From Capsaspora owczarzaki ATCC 30864 (lineage: Eukaryota; Opisthokonta; Filasterea), in NCBI RefSeq assembly GCF_000151315.2, contig NW_011887297.1:1155587-1219586 (forward strand): DNA of 64,000 nt, in the 5' to 3' direction. Both the position numbers and the translations under genes were made by a program. Position 1 is the first letter of the stretch. The number at the start of each line of letters is the position of its first letter. This document shows, one piece after another, positions 11,597 through 23,480 of the stretch. The notes under the pieces are model-generated. The model was not told the origin of the DNA, searched no databases, and worked only from the letters and a program-made list of their open reading frames with translations.

Positions 11597-12319
11597 TGGA
11601 AACAATTCAACTGACGCTCACAACTTCTGCGGTGCACACAGGGACTCGAGAAGGAGAAGCACGCTCTTCTCAATTCGACCAGCCTCTGCCATCCGTTCAA
11701 TGTGCGCCGAAAGCCAACAAAAGAAGGTACTTTATCGCTTGTTTGGACCACATCAATCTCTGCATGGTTGGCTTTTGCTATGACTCATCCGATGATGCTT
11801 GGGCCTGTTTAGAAACCGAGCAACGCTATCGGGAAGAATGCGCTCGGGCACACACAACTTCTGATGCTCTCACAAAGCAGGTGCGTACCTGAAAATCAAT
11901 CGGTTTTGAGATGGCCTTGAGCTTTCAGACTCATCCATCCGTTGATGGTTATGTCGCAGGTGGAAGAACTTCAAGCCCAGGTGCGTGCACTTCAAGCATT
12001 GCTAAACTCGACAGGGGCAGCGCAGTCCACGAACTCGGCGGCCTTGGCTTCGTTGGGTCAAAATGAGGACTCGTCATCAACCATCCGTCGAGCGTCCTCT
12101 GGCAACGAGCCAGCAGCAGCAGCAGCAGCAGAAAAACCTGCAGCAGCAGCACCGGCAGCACCTGCACCTGCCGTGGACGATCGATTGGACCTTCCAACAG
12201 ATCCTTCATTGTCGTCGTCGTCGTCGTCTGGTGCTTCCGCTCAATCGTCCTCTTCTGGTGATCAACCACCAGCAGCCATCCGCCAGCCTGTCGCTGATCG
12301 TGATGCTGACAATCTGTAA
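10449..12319 (+). CDS. GNPTG: GlcNAc-1-phosphotransferase gamma subunit (GNPTG homologue)
   Basis: Seven exons: 10449-10746, 10846-10900, 11019-11318, 11433-11532, 11642-11726, 11813-11880, 11960-12319 (421 aa). The gamma subunit binds mannose-rich glycans and supports mannose-6-phosphate tagging of lysosomal enzymes in the Golgi. A signal peptide (LAVLVALAVAAAAAIAV) and a Gly/Ser linker precede a segment matching the start of the human mature protein (PELLSLAGQCFS). The MRH/PRKCSH-like domain follows: YQFCPFANATQHE, RWNPYNGILGVF, HGDACARGESRQV and ACGHSNKLVDVSEPATC. These match human GNPTG nearly word for word. The late YREECARAH motif is also conserved. The C-terminus is extended by about 80 Ala/Ser-rich residues absent from human. 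The exon 4 acceptor could be 11430 instead of 11433. Confidence 0.9.
11552..11593 (+). repeat. 42-nt poly-T run inside a GNPTG intron
   Basis: An uninterrupted T tract in the intron between exons 4 and 5 (11533-11641). It is the longest homopolymer in the window. Many introns here carry shorter T runs, consistent with exaggerated polypyrimidine tracts. Confidence 0.9.
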
Positions 12320-12463
12320 ACAACCTCATCCAAACTAGTACATTCATCGATTGCTTTTCGCCAATGCAACTTCAGTCTCTTTTTTTTTTTTTTTTTTTCC
12401 ACTCTTTTTCTTTCCCCGTTTTTCGTTTTTCCCCCCGTTTTTGTTCTTTCTAAGTTTATCGTT

Positions 12464-15400
12464 GTGTTTTCTGAGTTGATGTCGCTGCGATCGCGCGCAT
12501 CGTCGTCTGCGGCTTCACGCGCAGCAGCAACAGCAGCAACAGCAGAGTCGACTGATGCTGCCACAGCCGACGCCACCACCACCACAGCGACAACCAAAGA
12601 CACTGCTGCTACTGCTGCTGCACCACGTCGCGGGCGTCGTCCGACCCGAAAAGCGGCCAACTCGGACTCGGACTTGGACAGCAAAGCCAAAGCAGCCAGC
12701 AAAGCCGAGAGCGGCGGCAGCGACGATGACGATGGCGATGATGAAGATGAAGATGGCGATGATGATGACGACGACGATGATGATGATGAGAATGGCGATG
12801 ATGATGGCGAGGACGGCACGGGCGACGAGGACGGCTCGAGCGGCGAGGACGAGGACGAGGACGAGGACGACGACTCGGCTGTGAGCGAGTTTGAAGACCA
12901 CCCGCGCCCCAAGCGCACTGCAGCTGCAAGCACTGCAGCGTCACTGAAGAGCAGCAGTGGCGCCGCAGCGACGGAAGCTCAGCCAGCAGCAGAGCCAGTC
13001 AAGAAGCGACGCGGGCGCCCACCTGGCCGACGCTCGCTCGCAGCAGCCGCAGCAGCCGCAGCCGCAGCAGCAGCAGCAGCAGCAGCCACAGGCACAAGCC
13101 CAGGAACAAGATCAGGAGGGGCGTCGGGGTCGGACGTCCGCACGCCCGGGTCGGCTGGCCCGCGCGGTGGAGCGCGATCAAGCAAGCCAATCCCGACGAC
13201 CAAGAAGGGCCGCAGCGGGACCAACACGGCTGCAGGGGCCATTGCTGCAGCGAGTGCGTCTGGATTCAATCTCGATGTCAACGCCAAGCTCAGAGTCCGA
13301 GGCGTCGTGCTGACCCGAGGAAGCCATCTTGAAGCAATGGACTCCTGGGGCAACTGGTGAGAGCCAAGCCGGAAAACCAAACCCATTACCATTACAGTTC
13401 TGCCAACCACCGAGAGAGAGAAAAGCGCAGACAGGAGGCGGGGGCGGGGGGGGGGCCGAAAGCGATAGGCCGAGGTTTTCTGTTTTCGGTTTCTTGTTTG
13501 CTCACTTTCAAAAAACCCCAACCCACATCTTCCACAGGTACGAGGCCATTGTTCGTGGCGTCGACGAGTCAGACAGCTCCGTCTGGGTGCACTTTTTGCG
13601 ATGGAGCGACAAGTACGACGAGTGGATTAACGTGTCGTCAAAGGACTGGCGACCACTGGCGCGCGCCCCGACCATCGTGAAGCGGAAGAAGAAGCCGAAG
13701 CGCCAGCGTTGGACCACAGTAGTGGTTCCCGCGAAAGGCGACGACAACGAAAAGTCGACGACGGCAGCAGAGCAGCGTGAAGCCAGCGCTTCATCGTCAG
13801 CTCCGCCGGTTGCCGCGGAAGACGCCTCCGCCTCATCTTCTTCTTCTAATAAGGGCCAGTCGGCCATGCAGACCTCGTCCAGCCAAGCTGCATCGTCCGC
13901 GGATGAGGCAGAACAGCCGCTAGGCGAGGCCAGCCGGCCCTCGCGGCGCAGCTCGCACAGCCGGACGCAATCGCCAACCACAGCAGCAGCAGCCAGCAGC
14001 AACTCTAGTTCCACCGACTCAAATGCAGGCAATGGGCGACGAAGGAGTGGCGCAGTCACCCCGACGTTGCTTTCTTCCGAGTCACCAACCCCGGTGCAGC
14101 ACCAACAAGACAGCATCGCGCAGGCCAAAACACCAACACCCGGTCGCTCGGCCTCCGCGTCAGCCTCCGCGGCCACTTCCCCAGCGGCTGTCGCCGTTCG
14201 CATGTCCCTTCCCGACTCTATCAGTCAAGCGCTTTGCACGCCGATTACGCCAAAATCAGTCCAAGAGATTCACTCGGCCATCTCGCCCGCGGACAAAGCG
14301 CACACTGGCAGCAACGACGCCGCGGGGCCGAGCGTTGTCCCAGCGACATCCGTCTCTGGAGGCGAACTGGATGCGCTCACACGACTCGGTCGTCTGGGCG
14401 TCAAGCTGCAAGACAGTCAAATCGCCGGTGTCAAGACGCTTGCTCCCGGTGCAGGTCTGAAATCCAACGCTTTGCAAGACCAGAAGGTCTATCTTTGCCC
14501 GTTTGCTGATTGTGGCAAAGAATTCCGCAAGCCGGCCATGCTCGAGACGCACATCAAGCACTATCACGCCGCCAGCGACCCAGTGACTGGTCCGTCCGAT
14601 GATCAGGATGCTGACCTGCGCAAAAAGCGTCCCAACGAAGACACCGGTGCCGGGAATGACAGCAGCAGCTTTGACGCAGAGTCGGTCACAGACAACGAAA
14701 TGTCACCCGTCTCAAAGCGGCCGCGACTCAACTCATCCGATGACACGTCCCTTCCAGAATTCTTTTCTGCCCACCAGCGAGTCATGGCTCGATGGCTCGA
14801 TCGCAAGCTCTACCCCGCGACTATCCGACAGGTCATGGAGGTAACAGCGCCTGTTGGTTAGCTTTTGGCTCGTTGTGCAATGATTCTCATTGTGGAGGGT
14901 TTTTTTTTTTTGACTTCGTTCCAAAATTTTTCTTGCAGGGTGGCTCGTGTGACATCTTGTTCGACGATGGCTTCAATAAGCTCGCCTCTCCCAGCAGCAT
15001 GCGGCACATGACACCAGCGGAATCGAGCCGCTACCCTGATCCTGCTGCGCCTGCACCCGCGGCTCCAGTCGCACCTCGCCAGCGACGAGGTCCAATCCCG
15101 CGAAAACGGACTTTGGATCAGGTATGTGTCCTGAAAGCAATTTCTACTGTGACAGAAGCCTTGTATCAACTTGCAAACTCAATCATGTCTTATTCATTTC
15201 TCTTCTCCAACGCCCAGGCCGATCTCGATGACGGCGAAGGTGTCATCGACATTGCCACTCTTCCTGCGTATCAACGAAGACTGCTGATGCAAGACGATGA
15301 CGACGACGACGACGACTATCATCCGACCTCAAACCCCGAGCCTTCGACCCGGAAACATGCCCCGCCCCCGCCGCCACCACCACCTTCTTCGCATCCGCAG

Positions 15401-16914
15401 CCGCAGTCGCAGTCGCAGCCGCGGCCCGAGGCACGACCTGACCCACGCCCGGCGACGATGCCGGCATCTGTTGTTGCGGCTGTGTTATCGGCGATCGCCA
15501 ACAAGCAAAAGGAGAAGGCGAAGGAGATGGAGAAGGACGGAGCTACGACGTTTGCGACCTCGGCATCCTCAGCGCCGGCGACACCAGCTGCTCATGGCTC
15601 TACAGTCGGCGCGTCGCCACAATCTGCGCCCCCATTGATTGGCTTGCCGCGAGGATCTGACAGTGCGCTCCACAGCCCAGGCAGTGTTGCTCGCGCACCA
15701 GTGCGCACAAACTCGGGGAGCCGCAGCCAACGGGAGACCACTGGCGAGCCGTCGTGGCTTGAGAATGGCCTCCCTGCTCTGTCTGACGCGGAGCCGTCGT
15801 CCTTGCCCAATTCGGGCGAAGGCTCATCGGTTGAGGACATTCGCGCCCGGTTGATTGCGCTCCAACAGCTGCAACACCAGCAGCCGCTGACCAGCCCTTC
15901 CGCACATTCCCGTCAGCCGTCGCGAAAAGCCGACCCGCCGGAAGTCGTCCAGTTTATTCAATCCCTCGTGCCCACTGGCGCACCTCGCGATGCGGGGACG
16001 GAGGATCTCGTCCTCTGCGCGTGCTCGCAGTCCATTGACGCCGGCCCGATGATCCAGTGCGAGCGCTGCAACACGTGGCAGCACTCAGACTGCCTGAACA
16101 TTGAGATTGACAATCTGGATTACTATCTGTGCTTCCGCTGCGCGCCCGAGCGATTTGTCTTCAACTCTGGCGCGGGGAAGCCTGCAGAGCCGTTTGCGCC
16201 AATTCCGACGGCATTGAGCGGGCTTGTGCCACGCCCAGTGATGGCGCCTCGCATGTTCACTGTCCGATCTGGGCAGTATTGCGATCTGTCGCGAATCGGA
16301 TTGGTGTTGGCGTCGACATCTGCTGCCCTCGCCACCGTGACCTCTGCGGTCCAGACAGCCGAAGTGCGAACCGATGGACAGCAGCCACAGCAGGCTGGTA
16401 CCGAACCTTCAGGCGCGATGGTGGCTGACGCTGCCGATCGACCGCTCGACACGTCGATCTCTGCCGCCACTGCACTCGCGGCCGACGAAGCTGAGGTTGC
16501 AGAGAAACCCATGACTGTTGACGAGTCGACTGACTCTGCGCAGCCAATGGAAATCGACGCGGCGAATGCAGGAGCCGTGGCTGCTCCGCCAGCGCAGGAT
16601 CCTTCTGTGAGCGAGCCGCTCATCTCGATTGAGCACTTGCTGCTCTTGCGCCAGGTCGAGCGCGAGCAAAAAGCGGCGCGTGCGCATCTTGCACGACTAG
16701 AAAAGGAAATTAAGAGTAAGTTACAGAAGAGGAGGTGGACTGCCGAGGTCCGTTTGATGTTCGAGAGCCAGTGCTAACGGCGGTCGTCCATTTTTTTTTT
16801 TTTTTTTGTGCAGATACTCGCGGTCTAACAATCAAGATGGAGCCCACCTCAACCGTGACCCACTTGTACAAGGCCTATGTTCAAGCGGGACACCTCGTGA
16901 CCACTCCTGACTGA
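12464..16914 (+). CDS. PHF20: PHF20-like Tudor/C2H2/PHD chromatin reader
   Basis: Five exons: 12464-13356, 13538-14840, 14939-15121, 15218-16715, 16814-16914 (1325 aa; a second Met at 12479 is possible). PHF20-family proteins are histone-methyl readers of MOF/NSL-type acetyltransferase complexes in the nucleus. Order seen: Ala/Ser and acidic low-complexity N-terminus; AT-hook-like RRGRRPTRK and KKRRGRPPGRR; a Tudor/MBT-like domain split by intron 1 (EAMDSWGNW then YEAIVRGV, VHFLRWSDKYDEWI); Ser-rich linker; C2H2 finger (CPFADCGKEFRKPAMLETHIKHYH); a second Tudor (RVMARWLDRKLYPATIRQV, ILFDDGFNKL); and a PHD finger (CACSQSIDAGPMIQCERC, WQHSDC, YLCFRC). A helical C-terminus ends at 16914. Human PHF20 carries the same modules. 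Only 144 bp separates it from GNPTG. Confidence 0.85.
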
Positions 16915-17051
16915 TTCGATGAACTTCGCTTTGCGCGTGATGATTCGTTTTGAAGTGTTTGTGCTTTGTCGATTTTGATTGATACTGTTTCTCCACTCGA
17001 TGGAGCCAAATGACGTCCGAGACACGCGCAGCAATGACACATCATGTTCAA

Positions 17052-18591
17052 CTATTGCGAGGCAGCGGCACTTGGTTGCTTGGGCTTTTGCGAGTTGTTT
17101 GGACGGGGCTTGGGAACGAGGTAGTTTGGTTTCTGCAAGCACACACAAACAACAATGGTTCAACGGCAATGAGCGCACCTTCGTTTCTCTTTCAACAATG
17201 GCCTTGTCAACAAGCGAGGCGAGCAATCAACAACACTCACAAGCTCTGGAGGACGGTTGTCTTTGCGAATGTTTTTTTGCCGGGAACGGTACTTTTTAGG
17301 TTTGATCTCTGTTACAGTGCCGTCCGGGTTGACCACAGTGCGAGGTTTGGGAGCCTGGCGGCGCTTTTGCGCTTGCTTGGCAGCCTGCACTTGAGACTCG
17401 CCGTCGAGAGCCTCGGTGGACATTTTGCCAGAAAAGTGACCAACATTTGCGTTCTGCCAGGTATCATCCATCGGAGTTGGCACCGACTTTGCCGCTTTGG
17501 AGGGAGTGTCGTCCCAGTTTGAGGCAAAGTCTGAGGCGTCCGCATCGGCCGGGAATTGCTCATTGGCATCGTTGCCAGATTCTGCGTCCTCCGTGTCCAA
17601 GCGCGGCTTGACGCGACGGTCTTGCTGGTGCTTGACGTCGGACGTCTTGTTGGGCTTTGATGCAGCGGTCGCGGGCGTTGCTGCTGCTGGCTTGGCTTTG
17701 GCGCTTTTAGCCTTACCGATGGAAGCGGTTTTGCTTTCCGAGGCATCCTCTTCCTCATCATCATCGTTCGCAGGTCGCTTGGTTCCCTTCCGACCAGCTG
17801 CAGGCCACCAAGCAAGTTGACAACGTCGGTGTGAGAATGTGTACAACCGCATGCCAGCAAACGTCAAACCAAAGCCTACTAACCAAATTGGGTGCTCGAT
17901 GGCGCCGGGCCAATGTCTGCTCGAGATGTGCCTGCCGATGGCTTGACATTCAAGATGCGGCGGGCCAAGCGCGTGTTGAGTTGAGCGTTCGCAGCGGCTT
18001 TGGCAGCGGCTTCCGGGTCAATCTGTTCGGCCACGGCGCCAAGGCCGAGTCTGAAGTGGATTCGATTCAATGTGTCAGCGGCGCGTGTTTTTTGTTTGTC
18101 AACCAATAAATCCAGAATGACGTTTTGATGATTTCGGGTTGTACAAAGGATCGTGATGGTTGGTTGCGGATCCGAGGGATGTGATCAGCGGGATGGATTG
18201 GGATGAGGGCACACATGGCACACAAAGTGTGAGTTACGAGCAAGGTCAAAGCATGTTCGAGTCTCTCGTCTCTCGCTTACCGTGCAGGGCGAGGCGCAGA
18301 CTGGTTGTTGCTAGAGCCGCCATTCACTTTGGCAGCAGCAGACGAGGCAGAGGAGGCAGAGAAGGCAGAGGAGGCAGGAGTGCTGGCTGGCTTGGTCTTG
18401 CCCTGTTGCTTGGACTTGGCACCGTCCTTTGCATCAGCAGCAGCAGCAGCAGTAGAAGCAGCAGCTGAGGTTGTAGCCGCAACTGGGGGCAGCGGCGCAT
18501 CGGGCTCGGGCGACAGCCACTGAGACACACGCGCACGGGCCGACTGAACAACCACAGGCGCGTTCACGCTTGGCTTCACTGTGGCAGGCAT
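17052..18591 (-). CDS. Conserved basic protein, unknown function (probably nuclear)
   Basis: Four exons: 18591-18281, 18050-17884, 17797-17241, 17132-17052 (371 aa). I could not name the family. The N-terminus is Ala/Ser-rich. A short block encoded by exon 2 (RLGLGAVAEQIDPEAAAK) looks like a conserved helix. The middle is acidic and Lys-rich (KRPANDDDEEED). The C-terminus carries a strongly basic motif, KKYRSRQKNIRKDNRP, followed across the last intron by KPNYLVPKPRPNN. This has the look of a conserved nuclear or nucleolar signature, but that is inference. An upstream in-frame Met at 18627 is possible. The gene converges with the PHF20-like gene and diverges from surface gene C. Confidence 0.65.
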
Positions 18592-19193
18592 TGCAAAAAC
18601 AAAACGAGAGTGGCTCTGTCTTCCCATCTCCGTTCACGAGGATTGCTTGCTTGAACAGGGGTCGGCCAGTTTGATTTTGTGGTGCTCAATACATGTATCA
18701 TCATCGTCGTTCAAAAGATGGCGATGCGAAATCGACTAAAACCAAAACCCAAGAATACAAGCTGAATGAGTTTGACAAGCTTCGGCACGCTTTCCCCCTT
18801 CTGTCCAGCGCTTCCTCCATCCCTCTCTTCATCCGATGATATACCCAACGCCCACACCGAGGCAGACGCCCGACAGCCTTCGACTCGTACAGGCGCTCTG
18901 TTGCAGTTCTGCACAAGGATCGAGTTTTGTTTTCGTGTTTGTTATTGTAAACAAATCCCAGCGTTGTTCTTTTGCGCCATGCGAAAGTCGACCTTCCTAA
19001 AGCAGCGCGCTTTTGGTGACGTTTGATGGGTGTGGCTCTTTGTTTTGAACATCACACGTCGATAAGCTATGGCGTTTCCATGCTTCCGCGTTCTCCTCGC
19101 TTTAAATTCGAATCGCTTGCCAAGTTAGGAATGGCAGTCTACATTTTTGACCCCTTTAACCCCTCACTTTCTGTGTCCTTTTCTTTGTTACGC
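18592..19193. promoter_or_regulatory. Divergent intergenic region before surface gene C
   Basis: About 600 bp between a minus-strand gene and surface gene C. No coding signal is convincing. An AT-rich patch (CTTTAAATTCGAATCG) lies near 19,100, about 95 bp before the gene C start, at a distance similar to other AT-rich patches upstream of the family. Promoter function is inferred from position only. Confidence 0.4.
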
Positions 19194-22100
19194 ATGCGCG
19201 CTCTTCTCTTGCTGCTGCTGGCTAGTTGCTTGTTGGCCGTTGCGTCAGCGCAGACGCTGGTGCTGCCAGCCTTCACCTCCAACTCTCGTATTTCGACCGA
19301 GCTCGACCTCCCAGACGAGCAACAGACCATTTTCATTCGCGAGCGCACCGTGACTTACAACTATGACTTGAGCCCAAACCCAATGACGCTGGTCAGCGTT
19401 CTGAGTGCCAGCACGAGCATTAAAGCCCTGATCCAAAGCAATGTAAGTGCTGGAAGTACGGAGTGTGGAGGTTGTACACCTATGGGGCGCTCAACTTACC
19501 TCATGTTACTGCTCCGGATAGACTGAATTTACCATGTACTCGAGCGCCTCGGGATGCTCTACGCTCGGCCCAGACCCGATTGCCTACATTCCTCTGGACT
19601 CGGCCTTCCCCGGCTTCACGGGCCCGAAGCGCAAGTACTACTTTGGTTTGCGCGACCTCTTCGCCAACAACGACTTTAGCACTGCAGTCTTTGATAGTAC
19701 GTGCAACTTTTGATTGCGGAAAGCCTGCTGATGATGTGATGCAGATGTACCAACCACGCCCGTCTGTGCCTTTTTTCTTCTCTCTTGTTGGTTCTGTAGG
19801 TCCACAAAACTTCCGAGGCATCAATTGCAACATGTTCAAGGTGTCCAACATTCAGAAGGCCGGATCGTCCTATGACGCTTTCATTTACGTGCCTGTGGAC
19901 CCTTGGATCTGGTATGCCAGCGCCCCGGGCGCATGGATTGCTGCTGTTCACTTTGTGGGAGTCATCTGCCCCGATGTGGCTGTTCCGTGTTCCGTCAGCG
20001 ATGCTGGACTCGTTCCTTTCCAGCAGTGGTACAACTACTTCTTCCCCATCCAAGACACTGCCGACACTGATACGTCTCTCGATCTCGGGCTGCTGGCGTC
20101 GTGCCCCTTGTTCACATCCTGCGGTTGTCCCGACCCTGTCGTCCCGACGGTGCCGTATCCCGTGTTTGCTCCGACCGTCACCGCCGAAGTTCTTGTTACC
20201 AACTATGGGCTGCAGCAATCCAACTTGACGTACGAAGGCTGGGACTTTGTGAGTCCGACGCCCATGAACGGGTTGCCTGCGGAAAACAGCTGGGTGGTCA
20301 AGTCCAACGCAGGATTCTTTGACCAGAGCATTTATGCCGTCGCCTTCACGCGCAATCTGATCTTTGAGCTGGATTCGACCTACCTGTGCAAGCTCACCGA
20401 TATTAGCGACAAGTCTGTGGCCCTGCTCAATCCCAAGCCGGACAACTTGTTCCAGCTGCCTCCTGCCATCATGGACTCGATCTACAGCCAGATCTTGCTG
20501 TCCAGCGACCCTATCGTTATCCACGGCTTGATTGACTTTTACATTATTGCCAATCAGCTGACCTTGACCTACAACGGGCAGCACGTCGTGCGTGGCATCA
20601 AGTGCCACTCCTGGTTTGCCTGGTTTGACACGCCCGTGTTGCAGAACAAGGTTGTTCCCACTCATCGCTACATTCTGACCATGGACTTTGCCATCGACGA
20701 GTGGGACTTTACCGAAAGCAGCGTTCAGCTCCAGTCGACCCCCGTTCGCTTCCAGTTGATTGACCTGCCGACAGCGCTGCCGACGTTTGATATCTCCATT
20801 CTGTGGGAGGACGACTGCTACGAAAAGGCCACGAAGGCCGGCTTGATTGCCAACTACTGGATCTACGACATCTTCTCCATCACTGGTGGGTTTTACCCTG
20901 TGTGCACAGACGTGGTGTACGACATGTGCAAGGCCATCGCGCCACCTGTCAAGCCAGAGTGCCCGACCTGCCCATGCCCAGTTTGCCCAACGTATCCCAC
21001 CTACCCGAACTACCCCGACGTGCCCCCTCCGATCAAGCCAGAGTTTGAGTGCTACATTAACGTGCACGACCAGGTCTCGGGCTACCAAAAGTTCTGCAAG
21101 ACGACCTACTCGAAGATTGTGCAGTCCTGCACCATTACCGTGTACCAGACAACCACCATCAACACCGTGGTCGTCATCAAGGGCAATGGCGAGTGCAACT
21201 GCAAAGGCAGCTACGAGCACTACAAGCCAGAGTCGCCGTGCGTCGCAGCCAAGCTGCCGAGTTATCTCGATCCGTTCGAGCCAGACTACAAATCGAGCAG
21301 CGTCAACCGGCGCGAGACCTTGCAGGCGCAGCAGAGCGACCTGATTTTCAACTCGACCAGCGATCCTTCCGTTGAGGACTTGACCCAGGACATTGTTCTC
21401 ATGTTTGGCCGCCTCGATCTCGTGAATGCATCCTTCATCGACAACCGCACAGTCGCTGGCGTTGTGACCCAGTACTGGTTGGGCTACGTGTCGACCACCA
21501 ATCTTTGGTTTGGCTTCTACTTTATCGTCACAACCGGCAACGCAACGACCAACACGAGCTACACTCCCTTCCGCCTTGAAGTGTTCCAGTTTACCACTTG
21601 TTCCCAGAACAGCGCGAACGGCACGGGCCAATGCTCTACCAGCGGCTTCCTGTCGGGGAACGGCAATCGCAACTACACCATCTTCCGCACGTACGATTTC
21701 ATCCATGTCACTCCTCCGGCGCAAGCGCTCCAAGCGCAAGACTTCAACCTGCCGTGCGTGTCTCCCAATCCATCTTATCCAGGCGTTCGCAGCTCCAGCT
21801 ACGCTCCCACTCCGTCCTACTCTTCGTACTCGTCCTCGACGTACAGTTACAATTCGAGCCGCACGGCGACGCCGACTTACAACACCTCGTACAGTTACAA
21901 CACGAGTCGCACGGCAACGCCAACGTACAACACTTCGTACAGTTACAACACGAGCCGCACTGCAACGCCGACTTACAATACCTCGTACAGTTACAACACG
22001 AGCCGCACTGCAACGCCGACTTACAATACTTCGTACAGCTACAACACGAGCCGCACGGCAACGCCAACGTATAACACTTCTTACAGCTACAACACGAGCC

Positions 22101-22861
22101 GCACTGCAACGCCGACTTACAACTCGACCTACAGCTACAACACGAGCCGCACTGCAACACCAACGTACAACACTTCTTACAGTTACAACACGAGCCGCAC
22201 CGCGACGCCAACGTACAATACCTCGTACAGCTACAACACGAGCCGAACAGCGACACCGACTTACAACACCTCATACAGTTACAACACGAGTCGCACTGCA
22301 ACGCCAACGTACAATGCAACTTCCCGGTACAACACGAGCCGCACAGCGACGCCAACTCACAACTCGACCTACAGCTACAACACGAGCCGCACAGCGACGC
22401 CGACTTACAATGCAACTTCCAGGTACAATACGAGCCGCACCGCGACACCAAGTTCGTCGCGCAACATTTCGTCCACAGTGTCTCGCTCGTCTTCCGTCCA
22501 GTCGTCAAGCCTGTCTTCCTCTCGCACTCCTGTTGTTTCCAGTTCGTCATCCGCTTACTCCAGCAATACTCCCATTCCGACAGAGCCGCCTAGGTCGAGT
22601 CACTTTGTTGAAGAGCCCGTGCTGAGCCCAACCGACAGCGTCGAAAACCGTCGCCGCGCGCTACGTGATGAAGAGCCGTGGAAAGAGCAAGCAGAGCAAC
22701 ACAGCGAAGGCAACAATCCGTCAGCCGTGATCCTGTCGGTGGCCTGCGTTGCGCTGCTTGCTGTCGCTGCTGGCACCATGTTCCGCGCAGTTCGTCGCCG
22801 CATGCGCCATGTCCGCTTTGCTGCGCTGCGCACAACCCTGAATGCAGTGGCAACCGTATAA
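19194..22861 (+). CDS. Large type I surface glycoprotein C, with mucin-like tandem repeats
   Basis: Three exons: 19194-19442, 19522-19696, 19800-22861 (1161 aa). Most diverged member of the A/B/C family, sharing its intron positions and phases, the signal peptide (ALLLLLLASCLLAVASAQ), the PxFxxNxRISTEL start, the FRGINCNMFKVSNIQKAG block and repeated SWF/MDFAI motifs. It has a private Cys/Pro/Tyr insert (CPTCPCPVCPTYPTYPNYP). Thirteen copies of a 16-residue Tyr/Asn/Thr/Ser unit follow, then a Ser-rich stretch, a transmembrane helix (AVILSVACVALLAVAAG) and a short Arg-rich tail. The repeats carry many N-x-T/S sites, so a heavily glycosylated stalk is likely. Role unknown; cell-surface coat or adhesion is inferred from architecture. 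The same-strand order C then B suggests tandem duplication before the inverted copy A arose. Confidence 0.8.
21843..22450 (+). repeat. 48-bp coding minisatellite, 13 copies
   Basis: Unit of 48 bp reading YSYNTSRTATPTYNTS with small variants (NST, NATSR). SRTATP occurs 13 times at 48-bp spacing, in frame, inside surface gene C. Synonymous differences between units show the array is not brand new, but the protein sequence is kept uniform. Each unit has two N-glycosylation sequons plus Thr/Ser for O-glycans. Confidence 0.92.
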
Positions 22862-23480
22862 ATCGCCACTTGAGAATTGCATCTGTCCGCTTTGTGACGT
22901 TGTGTTTGTGAATTGCATGTCATCCAATGTACAGCAGATTGAGCATGGATCTTGCAGCGATCGCCGATTTGTTTTGCCTCAGCCACATTGCATAGAGCGA
23001 GATTTGTGAACATCACCACGTGCGCTAGTGGCGAATGTTTCGTCATGGATGCTGTGATTCGCCATTTTTTCTTTATGAGGGCATACGCGATGGCGCAGCG
23101 CACAACAACAACAAACATAAACGCCACGAGAAACAACGCCGCTCCCCATCGCGTTTTTAAGCCCTTCGGTCCGCTTTCGGACGGCTCATTCCACAATGTA
23201 ATGATTAAGTTCTAGCCCATTCGGGGCTGCTTGACGGCTATCTGTGCATGCGATTGATTTGTTGGTTTGTGTGTGGTTTCTTATGTGTTTGTGTTTCCGG
23301 TTGCAAGCCCTTCCTCCCGCCCGGCTTGAGCATGAGAGTTTCCTCCTCCCAACGGCATGCCTCTCCCTTTGTGTTTCAAAATCTCGCTCGAGGGGGAGGG
23401 GCGTGGTTGTGCGCAGCAGTACACCAGGAACAAACACCCTTCGCTCACAACGGTTTTTGTTTTGTTTTGTTCGGAGCAGA
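22862..23480. promoter_or_regulatory. 3' flank of gene C and promoter region of gene B
   Basis: No coding region seen. From about 23145 the sequence matches the upstream region of gene A in inverse orientation, including a TTTTTAAGC patch at 23,153-23,162 and the GGCTCATTCCACAATGTAAT block at about 23,182-23,201. The conserved part probably contains the shared promoter and 5' UTR of A and B. Confidence 0.55.

Noticed and set aside
12700-12900. Asp/Glu codon repeats as a possible CRISPR-like or satellite array
   Set aside because: Units are trinucleotide GAC/GAT/GAG codons in frame within the PHF20-like gene, a normal acidic low-complexity tract.
19676-21739. 687-codon minus-strand open frame antisense to surface gene C
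   Set aside because: Shadow of a strongly coding exon with biased third positions; Val/Gly/Asp-rich translation without motifs, while the plus frame has signal peptide and helix.
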